DNA of 64,000 nt from assembly GCF_007833275.1 (NCBI RefSeq), contig NZ_CP042240.1, forward strand, positions 62,001 to 126,000. Direction: 5' to 3'. This document shows, piece after piece, positions 48,796 to 57,875 of the stretch. The position numbers were made by a program, and so were the translations under genes. The notes beneath the pieces were generated by a model. The model saw only the letters and a program-made list of their open reading frames with translations. It was not told the DNA's origin and did not search any database. This DNA comes from Salarchaeum sp. JOR-1. Lineage in GTDB: Archaea; Halobacteriota; Halobacteria; Halobacteriales; Halobacteriaceae. The number at the start of each line of letters is the position of its first letter. Position 1 is the stretch's first letter.

Positions 48796-51700
48796 CTATT
48801 TCGACCGCTTGAACTCAAAGCGTGCCCCGCCATCGGTTCCGTCTGTCAGCGAAACCGTCCAGCCGTGTGCCTTCGCAATATCGGCCACGATCGAGAGCCC
48901 GAAGCCAGTTCCTCCGTCACTAGACGTGACGCCATGCTTGAACACGTCGTCCTGCTTCTCTTGGGGAATCCCGCTACCGGTATCCTCAACGTAGAATCCG
49001 TTGGCCGCGTCTAGTCCGCCCACGGTCACCGTGACATCAGCACCCCCGTGCTCGACTGCGTTCCGGAAGAGATTCTCGAAGAGCTGGGTCAACCGCCCTG
49101 CGTCGCCGGTAACTTCCGGAACTCCATCTGCAACTGTAAGCGTTGCCTCCTCAGTATCGACGTATCCCCACGCCTCCGTCGTAATACTCTCGAGGTCGAT
49201 CTCTTCTGCATCCTCGATCGTCGTCTCCCCACGAGCCAGCGTCAGGAGGTCTTCGATGAGCCGTTCAATTCGGTCGTGTGCGGATTCTACTTTTCCGAAG
49301 TGCTCCGCCTTCCCGGTCTCCTCCGCGATTTCGAGGAATCCCATCGCGACGGAGAGCGGGTTCCGAAGGTCGTGGGCAACGACGCTCGCGAACTGGTCGA
49401 GTCGCTCGTTCTGTCGGCGTAATTCCTCTTCCCTGCTCGCTCGTGCGAGTGCTGCCTCGACAGTCGCACCAAGAATCCGGAACAGGTCGACATCCATCTC
49501 AGAAAAGACCTGCGTGGAAACTGACCCCGTCGACATGAGTCCATACTCACCCAGTGGGACGAGAACCTCGCTCCGTATCTCTGTGTTCGGACTGTGGGAT
49601 TGCCCCTCGGCCTGGACATCATCATATACCTGAGTTTCTCCGGACTCAAACGCGTCCCAAGCAAGGCTGTCTCCAGGAGTGAATCGAAGAGACTCGCCAA
49701 ACAGGTCTCGTGCTGCAGACGTTTCCGTGATCGGGACGAGCGCGTTCTCTCGCTCGTTGTATTCCCAGATTCCGGTGACACCGAGGTCGAGTATCTCGGC
49801 CGCGGCATCGACGGCAATCGCTCCGATCTCGTCGCTTGATTCAGCGCCGCTCAGCTGCTGTGCGGTGTCCTGAAGCGAGCGGAGGCGAGCTTCCAACCGT
49901 TTCTGTTCGGTGATGTCCTCCAAGACGGCAAGGATGCTCGTAGTCTCTCCGTCGGGGCCTGTAATCGGCGCGACCGACAAGAGCAAGTCCAGTTCGTCTC
50001 CGTCTTTCGTCTCCCGCCGTATCTCCTTCGCCCGAATCCGCTCGCCACGCAAGGCGCGCTGCTTGTGTGAGGCGAACTCTTCTTGCTGCTCGTCGGGAAC
50101 GATCGGATTGAACTCACCAAGCACTTCGTCTCGCGACCAGCCGAACATATTCTCGGCCTCGTCGTTCCAACGGATGACGTTGCCATCGGTGTCGATCTCC
50201 ATGACGGTGAGTGGCGTGGCCCCGATGAGCGATTCCAGTCGCTCGTTCGTCGCCTCGAGTTCGCGCTCTCGTTCGACCTGCTCGGTGACGTTTCGAGCGA
50301 TGCCCACGACTCGAACAATCTCGTTGTCGACGATTACTGGTGCGAGGCTGGTGTCCCAGAACCGAGCACCGTCACCGATATCGAGTTCCTCGCGATACGA
50401 GACAGGGGCACCCTGATCGACGCAGCGAGTGTAATTGGTCTCGAGTTCAGCACCCTGCTCGTCGCCGAACACCTCTCGTGGCGACTTGCCGCGAACCTCT
50501 TCAGTTGAGAGTCCTGTCTGTGCCTCGTATCCGGGGCTGAGTCGGGCAAACTCGAACGAGGGGTTCTCACCAGCGGTATCGACGTCAAGCAAGAATATCG
50601 CGTCCCCGGACGTTTCGAGCAACGCCTCGTACTCCTCCGCCAGCTCTCGGTACTGACGGCGTTCCGCTTCTCGCTCCGTGATGTCCTGAAAAACGCCTCG
50701 AAGTGCTGGGTCGCCCCGTGGTGTGTCCTCGACGTACTCTCCCCACGCCCGCACGTCACGCACCTCGCCGTCGGGTCGAACGATTCGGAGGTCGAGGTCG
50801 TAGGGTTCCCCGTCTTGGATTGCCTGGTCGACCGCTGCGGCAATCGTCTCTCTGTCGTCGGGGTGGTAGAACTCGATTGCGTCGTCGAGAGAGGGTTCGT
50901 AGTCCTCGTCGACACCGTGAATCTGGCGAACCCCGTCAGACCAGGTGAGTTCGCCGCTCGATGGGATGAATTCCCAGATACCGATGTTTGCGATGTCCTG
51001 AACGCGGTCGAAGAGGAACCCCTGACGTTCGAGTTCGGCACGGTCACGTCTACGTGAGAGTTCAGTACTCACGAGTTGTGCGACCAGCTCGACGAACGTT
51101 CGTTCGAGCGCTCCGAACGGCGCGACCCGCGTCGTCGGACTCGAGAAATTGACGGTTCCGTACCGCGTGCCATCGACGACGAGTGGCACGCCGATGTACG
51201 ATTCTAACTCGAAGTCACGGTAGGCAGGATGCGTCTCTTTCCCGCTGCTAACGGCGTCTGCAAACGAACAGACCGAATCCGTGCCGACGACTTCAGCACA
51301 GTACGTCGATTCGAGATCGAACTGATCGCCAGCTTCGATATCAGCCTCTGGTGCATGAACTGCTTCGACCGTGTAGTCGCTGTCCTGAATCCGCGAGATG
51401 ATGCCGATTTCGAGTCCGAGCGTCTGACAACCGACTTCAAGGAGATTCTCGAGGCGTGACTCGGCCGAGACCTGGCTTTCTGCCATGACCGCCTGGAGAT
51501 CCTGGAGTGCGTCCCGCTCTCGTTCCAATTGACGCTTCACCTCGCTTTCTTCGGTCACGTCTCGAGCGACAACGACTACCTGCTGATTCGCTCGACTCTG
51601 GAACGGCGTCACCCGGACGTCGAATGTCCGCTCGCTGGTCCCGACCACGACGTCGAGTTGGAGGTCTGCATCGTACAATCCGGTCGACCCACTATCGCTC

Positions 51701-52800
51701 TCGATCTCGTCGAGCGTCGATTCGACTGCCTGGGAGAATCGCGTTATATCGGACTCGCTAACGCGGTCATCGACGACCGTTTCGAACTGTTGTCCTGTGA
51801 GCTGGGCCGACTGATCTCCGGCGAGCAACCGCTTTGCAGCCGTATTCGCGAACTCGATATCACCGTGTTCGTCGAGGACGAACACGACGTCGTGGATGTT
51901 CTCCAGAATCGCGTCACTGCGCTCTAGCTTCAGTTCCCGCTCTCGCTCGGCAGTAATTTCACGCGAAAAGACAGTCAGTCCGTCGTCATCTGGGAACGCT
52001 CGCACTTCGATCCAGTAGTCGAACGGCTCTTCCAGATGCTGTTCGAACGATACTGGTTCACCAGTCTCCATTGCCGTTCGATACTTGTCTTCGAGTTCCG
52101 TTCCGACGATCGACGGGAACTCTTCCCAGATGGTTCGTCCGACGACCGCGTCCGGGTCACGGTCGACTCGCTCGGCCATTTTCTCGTTTACATACTCGAT
52201 GCGCCAGTCGCTGTCGACGGCGTAAATCGCGTCAGTTGCGCGTTCGAGCGTTCGTCGGAAGCGCCGTTTCGTCTGCTCGACCTCCGTGCGTTTGTGAGCA
52301 GCCCTCGTGAGCGTTCGAATACGGGCCGCGAGTAGTGTGAAGTTATCACGTTCCGACCGGACTGGGATGTAGTCCGAGACGCCGGCACGAGTCGCTTCAC
52401 TCGCGATATCCTCACTGCCTTTTCCGGTAAAGAGGAGTATCGGGATCTCGTCGTTCTCCTGGCGAATCGACTCCGTGAGCTCGATGCCGTCGGACTCTCC
52501 GAGCGAATACGCCGTCACGATACAGTCGACCCGATCCGAAGCAAGCCGGTGCAGTGCTTCGTCGATACCGCCGGCAGAAACACAGTCGATCTCAGGACTC
52601 GTCTGTTGGAGTTTGGTTTGAACCAACTCCGCGAACGCGGGATCGGAGTTCACGTAGAGAACGCGGAGTGGATCGTCCAGTTCGTCAGTAGTACCGAGCA
52701 CAGTTACAGAGATTCGACTGTCTAACCGGTTAAATATTTCTTGCGAGACACTCTCGTGGGCTATCGAGGTCGCTGACGACTGAAAAAGCGCACTACTCAA
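48796..52800 (-). CDS. Large multi-PAS/GAF sensor histidine kinase with N-terminal pseudo-receiver
   Basis: This 1334-aa soluble kinase starts with a receiver-like domain (about 44-165). Ala97 occupies the phosphoacceptor position (CIVTAYSLGESDG) and the active lysine is lost. PAS domains follow at about 180-285, 292-415, 590-710, 720-840 and 850-970, with GAF domains at about 440-585 and 980-1125. The kinase core has FASVVAHDLRNPLSVAMGF (His1143), ENLFRNAVEHGGA, DTGSGIPQ and GTGFGLSIV. It has no membrane segments. It is divergent from the single-domain response regulator at 52855, whose promoter region it shares, and that regulator is its likely partner. The multiple PAS/GAF modules suggest integration of several redox or ligand signals. 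Confidence 0.88.
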   Translation of the reverse strand: MSSALFQSSATSIAHESVSQEIFNRLDSRISVTVLGTTDELDDPLRVLYVNSDPAFAELVQTKLQQTSPEIDCVSAGGIDEALHRLASDRVDCIVTAYSLGESDGIELTESIRQENDEIPILLFTGKGSEDIASEATRAGVSDYIPVRSERDNFTLLAARIRTLTRAAHKRTEVEQTKRRFRRTLERATDAIYAVDSDWRIEYVNEKMAERVDRDPDAVVGRTIWEEFPSIVGTELEDKYRTAMETGEPVSFEQHLEEPFDYWIEVRAFPDDDGLTVFSREITAERERELKLERSDAILENIHDVVFVLDEHGDIEFANTAAKRLLAGDQSAQLTGQQFETVVDDRVSESDITRFSQAVESTLDEIESDSGSTGLYDADLQLDVVVGTSERTFDVRVTPFQSRANQQVVVVARDVTEESEVKRQLERERDALQDLQAVMAESQVSAESRLENLLEVGCQTLGLEIGIISRIQDSDYTVEAVHAPEADIEAGDQFDLESTYCAEVVGTDSVCSFADAVSSGKETHPAYRDFELESYIGVPLVVDGTRYGTVNFSSPTTRVAPFGALERTFVELVAQLVSTELSRRRDRAELERQGFLFDRVQDIANIGIWEFIPSSGELTWSDGVRQIHGVDEDYEPSLDDAIEFYHPDDRETIAAAVDQAIQDGEPYDLDLRIVRPDGEVRDVRAWGEYVEDTPRGDPALRGVFQDITEREAERRQYRELAEEYEALLETSGDAIFLLDVDTAGENPSFEFARLSPGYEAQTGLSTEEVRGKSPREVFGDEQGAELETNYTRCVDQGAPVSYREELDIGDGARFWDTSLAPVIVDNEIVRVVGIARNVTEQVERERELEATNERLESLIGATPLTVMEIDTDGNVIRWNDEAENMFGWSRDEVLGEFNPIVPDEQQEEFASHKQRALRGERIRAKEIRRETKDGDELDLLLSVAPITGPDGETTSILAVLEDITEQKRLEARLRSLQDTAQQLSGAESSDEIGAIAVDAAAEILDLGVTGIWEYNERENALVPITETSAARDLFGESLRFTPGDSLAWDAFESGETQVYDDVQAEGQSHSPNTEIRSEVLVPLGEYGLMSTGSVSTQVFSEMDVDLFRILGATVEAALARASREEELRRQNERLDQFASVVAHDLRNPLSVAMGFLEIAEETGKAEHFGKVESAHDRIERLIEDLLTLARGETTIEDAEEIDLESITTEAWGYVDTEEATLTVADGVPEVTGDAGRLTQLFENLFRNAVEHGGADVTVTVGGLDAANGFYVEDTGSGIPQEKQDDVFKHGVTSSDGGTGFGLSIVADIAKAHGWTVSLTDGTDGGARFEFKRSK

Positions 52801-52854
52801 GGGGATTTTCGTATGTCGGTCAATATAAGAATACGGGACGGATACGCTGCTGGT

Positions 52855-53226
52855 ATGGCTGCGGAAATTCTGGCTGCCGACGACGACGAAGACATCAGAG
52901 AGATGATCGATGTTAGTCTCAGTGAGGAGTTCGATGTGGAGACTGTAAACGATGGTCGGGAGGCATGGGAGTACTTAGAAGAGTCTCCGGATTCATTACC
53001 GAAGGCGGTGATTCTCGACGTCATGATGCCAGAGATGGACGGGTTTTCGGTTCTAGACCATATCCGGGAGAACGACGGGATGCAGGACGTTCAGGTTATT
53101 ATGTTGACATCACGGAGTCGGGAGGAGGACATCGTTCGAGCGCTCGAGGGAGGCGCGGACGATTTCCTGGCGAAGCCCTTCAATAAATCCGAACTGTACG
53201 GACGTGTACAGCAAACTCTCCAGTAA
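52855..53226 (+). CDS. Single-domain response regulator (CheY/PilH-like)
   Basis: This 123-aa receiver-only protein has the acidic pocket ADDDEDIREM, phosphoacceptor Asp55 in VILDVMMPEMDGFSVLDHI, the switch MLTSRSREEDI and Lys107 in FLAKPFNKSELY. It has no output domain, so it signals by protein contacts or in a phosphorelay. ATG at 52855 directly precedes the family start (MAAEILAADDD). An ATG at 52813 would add 14 residues that contain the TATA-like AATATAAG, so the shorter form is preferred. It is divergent from the giant kinase and 53 bp upstream of the PgsC-like gene. Confidence 0.85.
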   Translation: MAAEILAADDDEDIREMIDVSLSEEFDVETVNDGREAWEYLEESPDSLPKAVILDVMMPEMDGFSVLDHIRENDGMQDVQVIMLTSRSREEDIVRALEGGADDFLAKPFNKSELYGRVQQTLQ

Positions 53227-53279
53227 GCGACCATACAGAATTGAAAGTATAAAGATGCATGGGCTGATAGACCGTTACA

Positions 53280-54446
53280 ATGTGGGTGGCCACACTAGTC
53301 GCCGTGATCGGTCTATTAGGCGTCGGGGCTATCACTCAATTCACCGGGTATCGTATGGGCGGATCAATCACCATTCCCATTCTTGCCGTGTACTCTTTGA
53401 AGAACTTCGTCATGCTCCCCGTTTTTGTGTTGAGCGCAGCAGCCGCGTACGTTGGCCTCTGGATCCTCCGTCGTCGAACGTTGATATTTGGTCGTGACGA
53501 GCTCATTGCAGCGATGGTCATCGGCACAACCGTTCCAGTAGTCACGCTCTTTTTCATTCTGCAATTAGGACTTGAGGTGGGAGTAATCGCGTTTCTGGGA
53601 AGTATTCTCCCTGGACTCGCAGCGTACAATTACCATCGAATCAAGCCGGAGTATCGCCGAAACGACCTCTTGGCGAGTGTCGGGTTGTTCGTTACTCTCA
53701 CTGCGCTCGGTTGGGTACTGATTTCCAATGGATATGCGCGTGAATTTGGTGCGCTGACGCCCCCAGTCCTTTTTTCTTCGACGGCAGACGTCGCTATCTA
53801 CAAAGGTGTTTCAGTGTCCCTCGACCCCGAACCCGTCATCCTCCCTCGAGAGATTGTGGCCGGACTGTTCGCTGGTGGGCTGGTTCTATCTGAACGGCTC
53901 CGGGGTCAGTTCGGTGTTCGGGTCGGAATCATCGGTGCGGTCCTCCTCGCGATTTACGCGCTAGCGAGCTATTGGCTCGTACTCCTGTACGTCCTTTTGC
54001 TCGCGCTATCGTTTGGCTTCATCCAGCTGTCGAACTACCTCACACTCCGGTACGGACGAGTGCTTCTCGGAGTGACTGTCGCAGTCGCGATCTTCGCCGC
54101 AGTATCGCTGACGTTTGTCGTACCAATTGAGCGAGGGCTGTCGGCGTTCTTCACCGCGATTTTGGCAGGTGTTGGCGCGTACAACGCGCATGCGTCGGCA
54201 CCATTCGAGCGCCGCCTCGTCGTCCCGCTTCAGATCGTGGTCTTCATCCCCGCATTGATCGTCGCTCGACTGTTCAGTGCTCCCCAACCTCGTGGGTTTC
54301 CACAAGAGCTGACGTTGCCTGTCCTGGGGATTGCAGCGGTTCTCTGGGTGGCTGCCTTGGGTATCGCGTATTGGTATACCGTGTCACCTCCAAGCGAAGA
54401 GGAGGTTCTCTCTGCGTCGGTTCTCTCTGAAGGGGGTGAACCATGA
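53280..54446 (+). CDS. PgsC/CapC-like poly-gamma-glutamate membrane protein, internally duplicated
   Basis: This 388-aa protein has about ten to twelve hydrophobic segments. The first half carries the PgsC pattern: TIFGRDELIAAMVIGTT, then LGSILPGLAAYNYHRIKPEYRRND. The second half repeats it as LTLRYGRVLLGVTVAVA and TAILAGVGAYNAHASAPFERR. PgsC proteins are normally about 150 aa with four to five helices, so this is a tandem duplication within one chain. PgsC works with the PgsB ligase, encoded next with a 4-bp overlap, in synthesis and export of poly-gamma-glutamate or a related amide polymer. The polymer made here is not known. Confidence 0.75.
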   Translation: MWVATLVAVIGLLGVGAITQFTGYRMGGSITIPILAVYSLKNFVMLPVFVLSAAAAYVGLWILRRRTLIFGRDELIAAMVIGTTVPVVTLFFILQLGLEVGVIAFLGSILPGLAAYNYHRIKPEYRRNDLLASVGLFVTLTALGWVLISNGYAREFGALTPPVLFSSTADVAIYKGVSVSLDPEPVILPREIVAGLFAGGLVLSERLRGQFGVRVGIIGAVLLAIYALASYWLVLLYVLLLALSFGFIQLSNYLTLRYGRVLLGVTVAVAIFAAVSLTFVVPIERGLSAFFTAILAGVGAYNAHASAPFERRLVVPLQIVVFIPALIVARLFSAPQPRGFPQELTLPVLGIAAVLWVAALGIAYWYTVSPPSEEEVLSASVLSEGGEP

Positions 54447-56083
54447 GTCGGACCGCCTTCGAGATCTACGGCCGTGGGTTCGGCTGGTCGTGGCGTCTTA
54501 GGGGCCCAGCGGAGGTACTAGCAACCGGGAGTCGCCACTACGACACGTCCCGAGCAGCTCGCGAAGCAATTGATCTCGTTCGCGCCGCTGTTACAGAACT
54601 ATCGGGGAACGAAGAGTCCTTCCCAGACACCGACGTCGACGCCCCCGACATCATCGTCGAACGAGAGGCCACACCGACGGGAGAACTCCCGGAAGAACGA
54701 AACAACTGGGTCTGGCGGCTCCAAACTGCAGACGGGGTACTGGGGCATAGTGCCGATCGCTTCCCGACGGAAGTGGCAGCACAGTCCGCGGCGGACCAGT
54801 TCCTCGACTATGCGGCGGGGGCGCTGCCGATGTTCTTGGTTGGGGCGGAGTACGAGTGGAAGACCGGCCCGAAGCCAATCGAAGTCGGCTCGTCGAGTTT
54901 GACAGGACTGGTCAATGAAATAACGAGAGGTATTCGACATCGTAAGGTTCTCGATCAGATCGATACCCAGATTGTCGTCTCGGGAACCCGTGGTAAATCC
55001 TCAACCACCCAACGGCTCGACGATATCTTCAACCGCCGAGGGTACGATACACTCACGAAGATCACCGGCAATCATCCACTACTGATCCACAACGGCGAAG
55101 TCCATCCCATCGAACGACGGGGCCCCCGAACGACGCTCTACGAGAATATCAGTCTCATCGCCGAGTTCGTTCCCGAACTCGATGCGTACGAGCCAGACGA
55201 CGTCGCTATCTTCGAGAATCAGGGGATTACGGAATATACGACCCGGCTGTTCAATCAGCGTCTGACCAACCCGGACATCATCGTGTTGACAAACGTCCGC
55301 CAGGACCACACAGATACCCTCGGGAAGACTCGAACAGACCTCGCACGTGCGTTTGCGCGGTCGGTTCCGGCGGGAACACACGTCGTGAGCGGTGAGCAAC
55401 ACCCGGTGTTGCACGAATATATGCGAAAAGAGATCGACCGTCGCGGAGGGACTATCGAGCAGGTTGATATTCCCGACGAACACGAAGGGCTAATCGGTTC
55501 TGAAACGATTCACGCAGTCAATGCGGTGTTAGATGTTGTTGGCGAATCGCCACTTCCAGCCGAGGAGATCGAATCGTTCCTCAGTGCGATCCAACCGACG
55601 TGGATAGAACTTGAAGACGGACGCATCTTCAACGCTGCCGAGGTGAACGACGTCGAAAGTACTGAGATGGTTCGACGGGTGCTCGCCGATGACGAATGTA
55701 TCACCCCGTTCGTGTACCTCCGGCGAGACCGGCGAGGGCGTACAGCGTCATTTGCTCAATATATCGAGTTGCTATTCGAGCGAGAGTTAATCGAGGAAGC
55801 TCATGTCGGTGGAGCTAACACACGTGCGTTCGCCGAAAACGTCGATGTTCCGACCGAGTGCCACAGTCAGAATGCGGACCCGGAACAGGTTCTAACTGAA
55901 CTGTTCACCGCTGGCCGGCCAGTCATCCTCATGGGTAACACGGTGGACGAGTTTATGCGTGAGATGCAGGCATCGATTGAACAACGAGTGAAAGAGAAAA
56001 AACAGGCCGCCTCGGCAAGCGAAACTGTTGACCTTTCTGAACAGGGGAGCGCGGAAGCGACTAAACCAAAAGGCCACGAGTAA
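54443..56083 (+). CDS. PgsB/CapB-like Mur ligase with two N-terminal YegP-like (DUF1508) repeats
   Basis: This 546-aa cytoplasmic ligase has a Mur-type ATP-grasp-like P-loop GTRGKSSTTQ (Gly181, Lys185, Ser186), the PgsB form of Walker A. Downstream blocks are KITGNHPLLIHNGE, NISLIAEFVPELDAYEPDDVAIFENQGI and VLTNVRQDHTDTLG, typical of PgsB/CapB. The first 125 residues are unusual: AFEIYGRGFGWSWRLRGPAEVLATGS and NNWVWRLQTADGVLGHSAD are two copies of the DUF1508/YegP fold. The C-terminal 30 residues are charged and disordered. It overlaps the PgsC-like gene by 4 bp. No CapA/PgsA phosphoesterase gene follows; the next unit is an IS remnant. Confidence 0.8.
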   Translation: MSRTAFEIYGRGFGWSWRLRGPAEVLATGSRHYDTSRAAREAIDLVRAAVTELSGNEESFPDTDVDAPDIIVEREATPTGELPEERNNWVWRLQTADGVLGHSADRFPTEVAAQSAADQFLDYAAGALPMFLVGAEYEWKTGPKPIEVGSSSLTGLVNEITRGIRHRKVLDQIDTQIVVSGTRGKSSTTQRLDDIFNRRGYDTLTKITGNHPLLIHNGEVHPIERRGPRTTLYENISLIAEFVPELDAYEPDDVAIFENQGITEYTTRLFNQRLTNPDIIVLTNVRQDHTDTLGKTRTDLARAFARSVPAGTHVVSGEQHPVLHEYMRKEIDRRGGTIEQVDIPDEHEGLIGSETIHAVNAVLDVVGESPLPAEEIESFLSAIQPTWIELEDGRIFNAAEVNDVESTEMVRRVLADDECITPFVYLRRDRRGRTASFAQYIELLFERELIEEAHVGGANTRAFAENVDVPTECHSQNADPEQVLTELFTAGRPVILMGNTVDEFMREMQASIEQRVKEKKQAASASETVDLSEQGSAEATKPKGHE

Positions 56084-56128
56084 AACGGTAGCTTCTGTAC
56101 GGGTTCGGCCTTTTGATTAGATGGAGAC

Positions 56129-56144
56129 GGCCCTGTTGAAACCC
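56129..56144. repeat. IS-like end (GGCCCTGTTGAAACCC)
   Basis: This 16-bp sequence matches 47682-47697 (GGCTCTGTTGGAACCC) at 14 of 16 positions and lies 45 bp after the pgs operon, just upstream of a TnpB fragment. It probably marks the edge of a lost insertion sequence, perhaps one that removed the rest of the pgs locus. Confidence 0.35.
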
Positions 56145-56188
56145 TATCGTTCCAACATTTGACTCGCTGGAATAGCCGTTAGATAGGT

Positions 56189-56371
56189 GTGCGTATGGGT
56201 CGAAAGAACCTCTCGACTGCGTCGAGACGCAATCCGTCTCTTGTGCGTCTTCAACTTGCCCTCAAGTCTGGAACAGTGACGCCGAAGCGCGGATTTACCG
56301 CCTACCCTGATCGGTTCGAGGCCGAGTTCACGGACAAGCCCCGTCCTCAACGAGCGCGTCAGCGCGAGTAG
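56189..56371 (+). pseudogene. TnpB C-terminal remnant (IS200/IS605 family)
   Basis: The frame ends with SLVRLQLALKSGTVTPKRG, FTAYPDRFEAEF and TDKPRPQRARQRE, then TAG at 56369-56371. The arrangement LALKSGT...TDKPxP is the tail found after the zinc ribbon in haloarchaeal TnpB proteins. The rest of TnpB (RuvC motifs, zinc ribbon) and any TnpA are absent, so it is a 3' fragment; the first codons shown are arbitrary. It lies between the pgs operon and the unknown 271-aa gene. Confidence 0.65.
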
Positions 56372-56434
56372 GGCGGGGTAGTTGACTGCGTGGCTTCGAA
56401 TGATTAATATCTGTGAGCGAGCAGTCATCGGTCT

Positions 56435-57250
56435 ATGACTGATTGGCGAGAGCGGATGGAATCTGGGTCAGAAATTCTGCGCCACCAGGCTGTTCGCATT
56501 CCGCTCCCAGACGTGGACGCAGAGCGCTCCGTCCACGACAATATGATGCGGATTGCGGCCGCTGGCGAGCGAAAAAGCAAGTTACTCGATGACCCGGACG
56601 TGCCGTTAACGGAAGTCTATGAGGATGAACTGGCCGAGATGAGACAGAGCTTCAAGCACCGCTTGCAACAGGTCGCTGGCGAAGACTACTACGATGTTGC
56701 AACCGCGTACCTCGACGGCGAGCGTGACGACTGGATCGGGGCACTCGCAGCGTATTATCTGGACTGCTATTATCGCTTGCAGGAGCGCTACACCGTCGAC
56801 GAGCACATTTTCTTTTTGGTGATTCTGCGATATCCGGAGTGTATCACTGTGAACCTCAGTTTTCCCACCGGTGAGATCAGCTCCGACGCAGTTCGCTACG
56901 AGTCCGCCAAGCACGTCGAATCCGAGCTCGACGAGCACGACCAAAAACAATTCTACGCTGACTGTCAGTACTCACAGCACAAAGCTGCGGAATACCTTCG
57001 CGAGAACGTCGATTGTATTCGCGAAGCGTTCCCAGACCCAGAGACGACTCTGTTCAAGCAGCGTCGATACGGAGGATTCGTCCACATCACAGGCAGACAA
57101 GGAGCGACATTCGCGGAGATACTCGAGTCTCTCTCCCCGAATCCAGACCGGTTCGATGACGAGGCATCGACACCTGGTCTCGTTTCGGAAGGATCAGAAG
57201 CCAAACGAGCGAAGCAGGAGTTCCTTACCGACGCCAAGATTGTACTCTGA
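56435..57250 (+). CDS. Protein of unknown function (271 aa)
   Basis: This soluble, mixed alpha/beta protein starts MTDWRERMESGSEILRHQAVRIPLPDVDAERSVHDNMMRIAAAGERKSKLLDDPDVPLTEVY. A helical region follows (DELAEMRQSFKHRLQQVAGEDYYDVATAYLDGERDDWIGALAAYYLDCYYRLQERY), then a beta strand pair IFFLVILRYPECITVNLSF. There is no membrane segment, signal or known motif. It is preceded by AT-rich DNA with a TTAATAT-like element about 30 bp upstream. Codon usage is of the lower-GC accessory type. No operon partners are seen. Confidence 0.6.
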   Translation: MTDWRERMESGSEILRHQAVRIPLPDVDAERSVHDNMMRIAAAGERKSKLLDDPDVPLTEVYEDELAEMRQSFKHRLQQVAGEDYYDVATAYLDGERDDWIGALAAYYLDCYYRLQERYTVDEHIFFLVILRYPECITVNLSFPTGEISSDAVRYESAKHVESELDEHDQKQFYADCQYSQHKAAEYLRENVDCIREAFPDPETTLFKQRRYGGFVHITGRQGATFAEILESLSPNPDRFDDEASTPGLVSEGSEAKRAKQEFLTDAKIVL

Positions 57251-57875
57251 TCGGTAGAAACGCTGTACTTAACGAAATGCCGCACCACATCGGGATGGGT
57301 TCGCCGTAGCTGGAGTTGGCGTGGAACAGCCGATCAGTAGAGACGCGAACCAGTACGGGAGCCTCTGACCTGAGAATCTGGTAGCTGTTTCTGCGTGGTT
57401 TCTGACAGTATACCGGAATAGAATTGAGGTCAGCAGATATAACCCCATTCAGAACGGGATTAGTATTGATTCACTGTCGTTTTGTACGGACGTACCCTCC
57501 GAACTTCTGAACTGCTGAGCTGGCGATTTCTGTATAGTGGTATGTAGTTTACGCCTATTCCGGGGGTTTTGGCCGATATGGCGTGTTGTTTGGTTGTCTG
57601 GGTGGGACAACAATACACCAAAAATTATACTCTACGTTATATTTAGTCGCTATCCGCCCAGAACTACACCCTTAGACTACCCGAGCGCCAAAGCGACACC
57701 GATGACGACCAGACTCCTCAACCAACGACGGCCCCCTCGAACGCGACCGCCTCGGTCTCCCCCACCGTCCGAAGCGACGGTCGACCGCGGTCGAAATCCG
57801 GTGAGTCTGTGCGATCGATGTGATAGCAACGCAAATCGACGTATCACGAGCGGTTCGCTCGCACCCGCTCTAGCT
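57251..57875. other. AT-rich intergenic region with a possible coding relic
   Basis: About 620 bp with no convincing intact gene. Within it, 57662-57823 reads on the plus strand as a low-complexity stretch (SDTDDDQTPQPTTAPSNATA) that stops at 57821-57823. It resembles the threonine/proline-rich linker of a secreted haloarchaeal protein and may be debris of a lost gene. No hairpins or tRNA were recognised. Confidence 0.35.
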
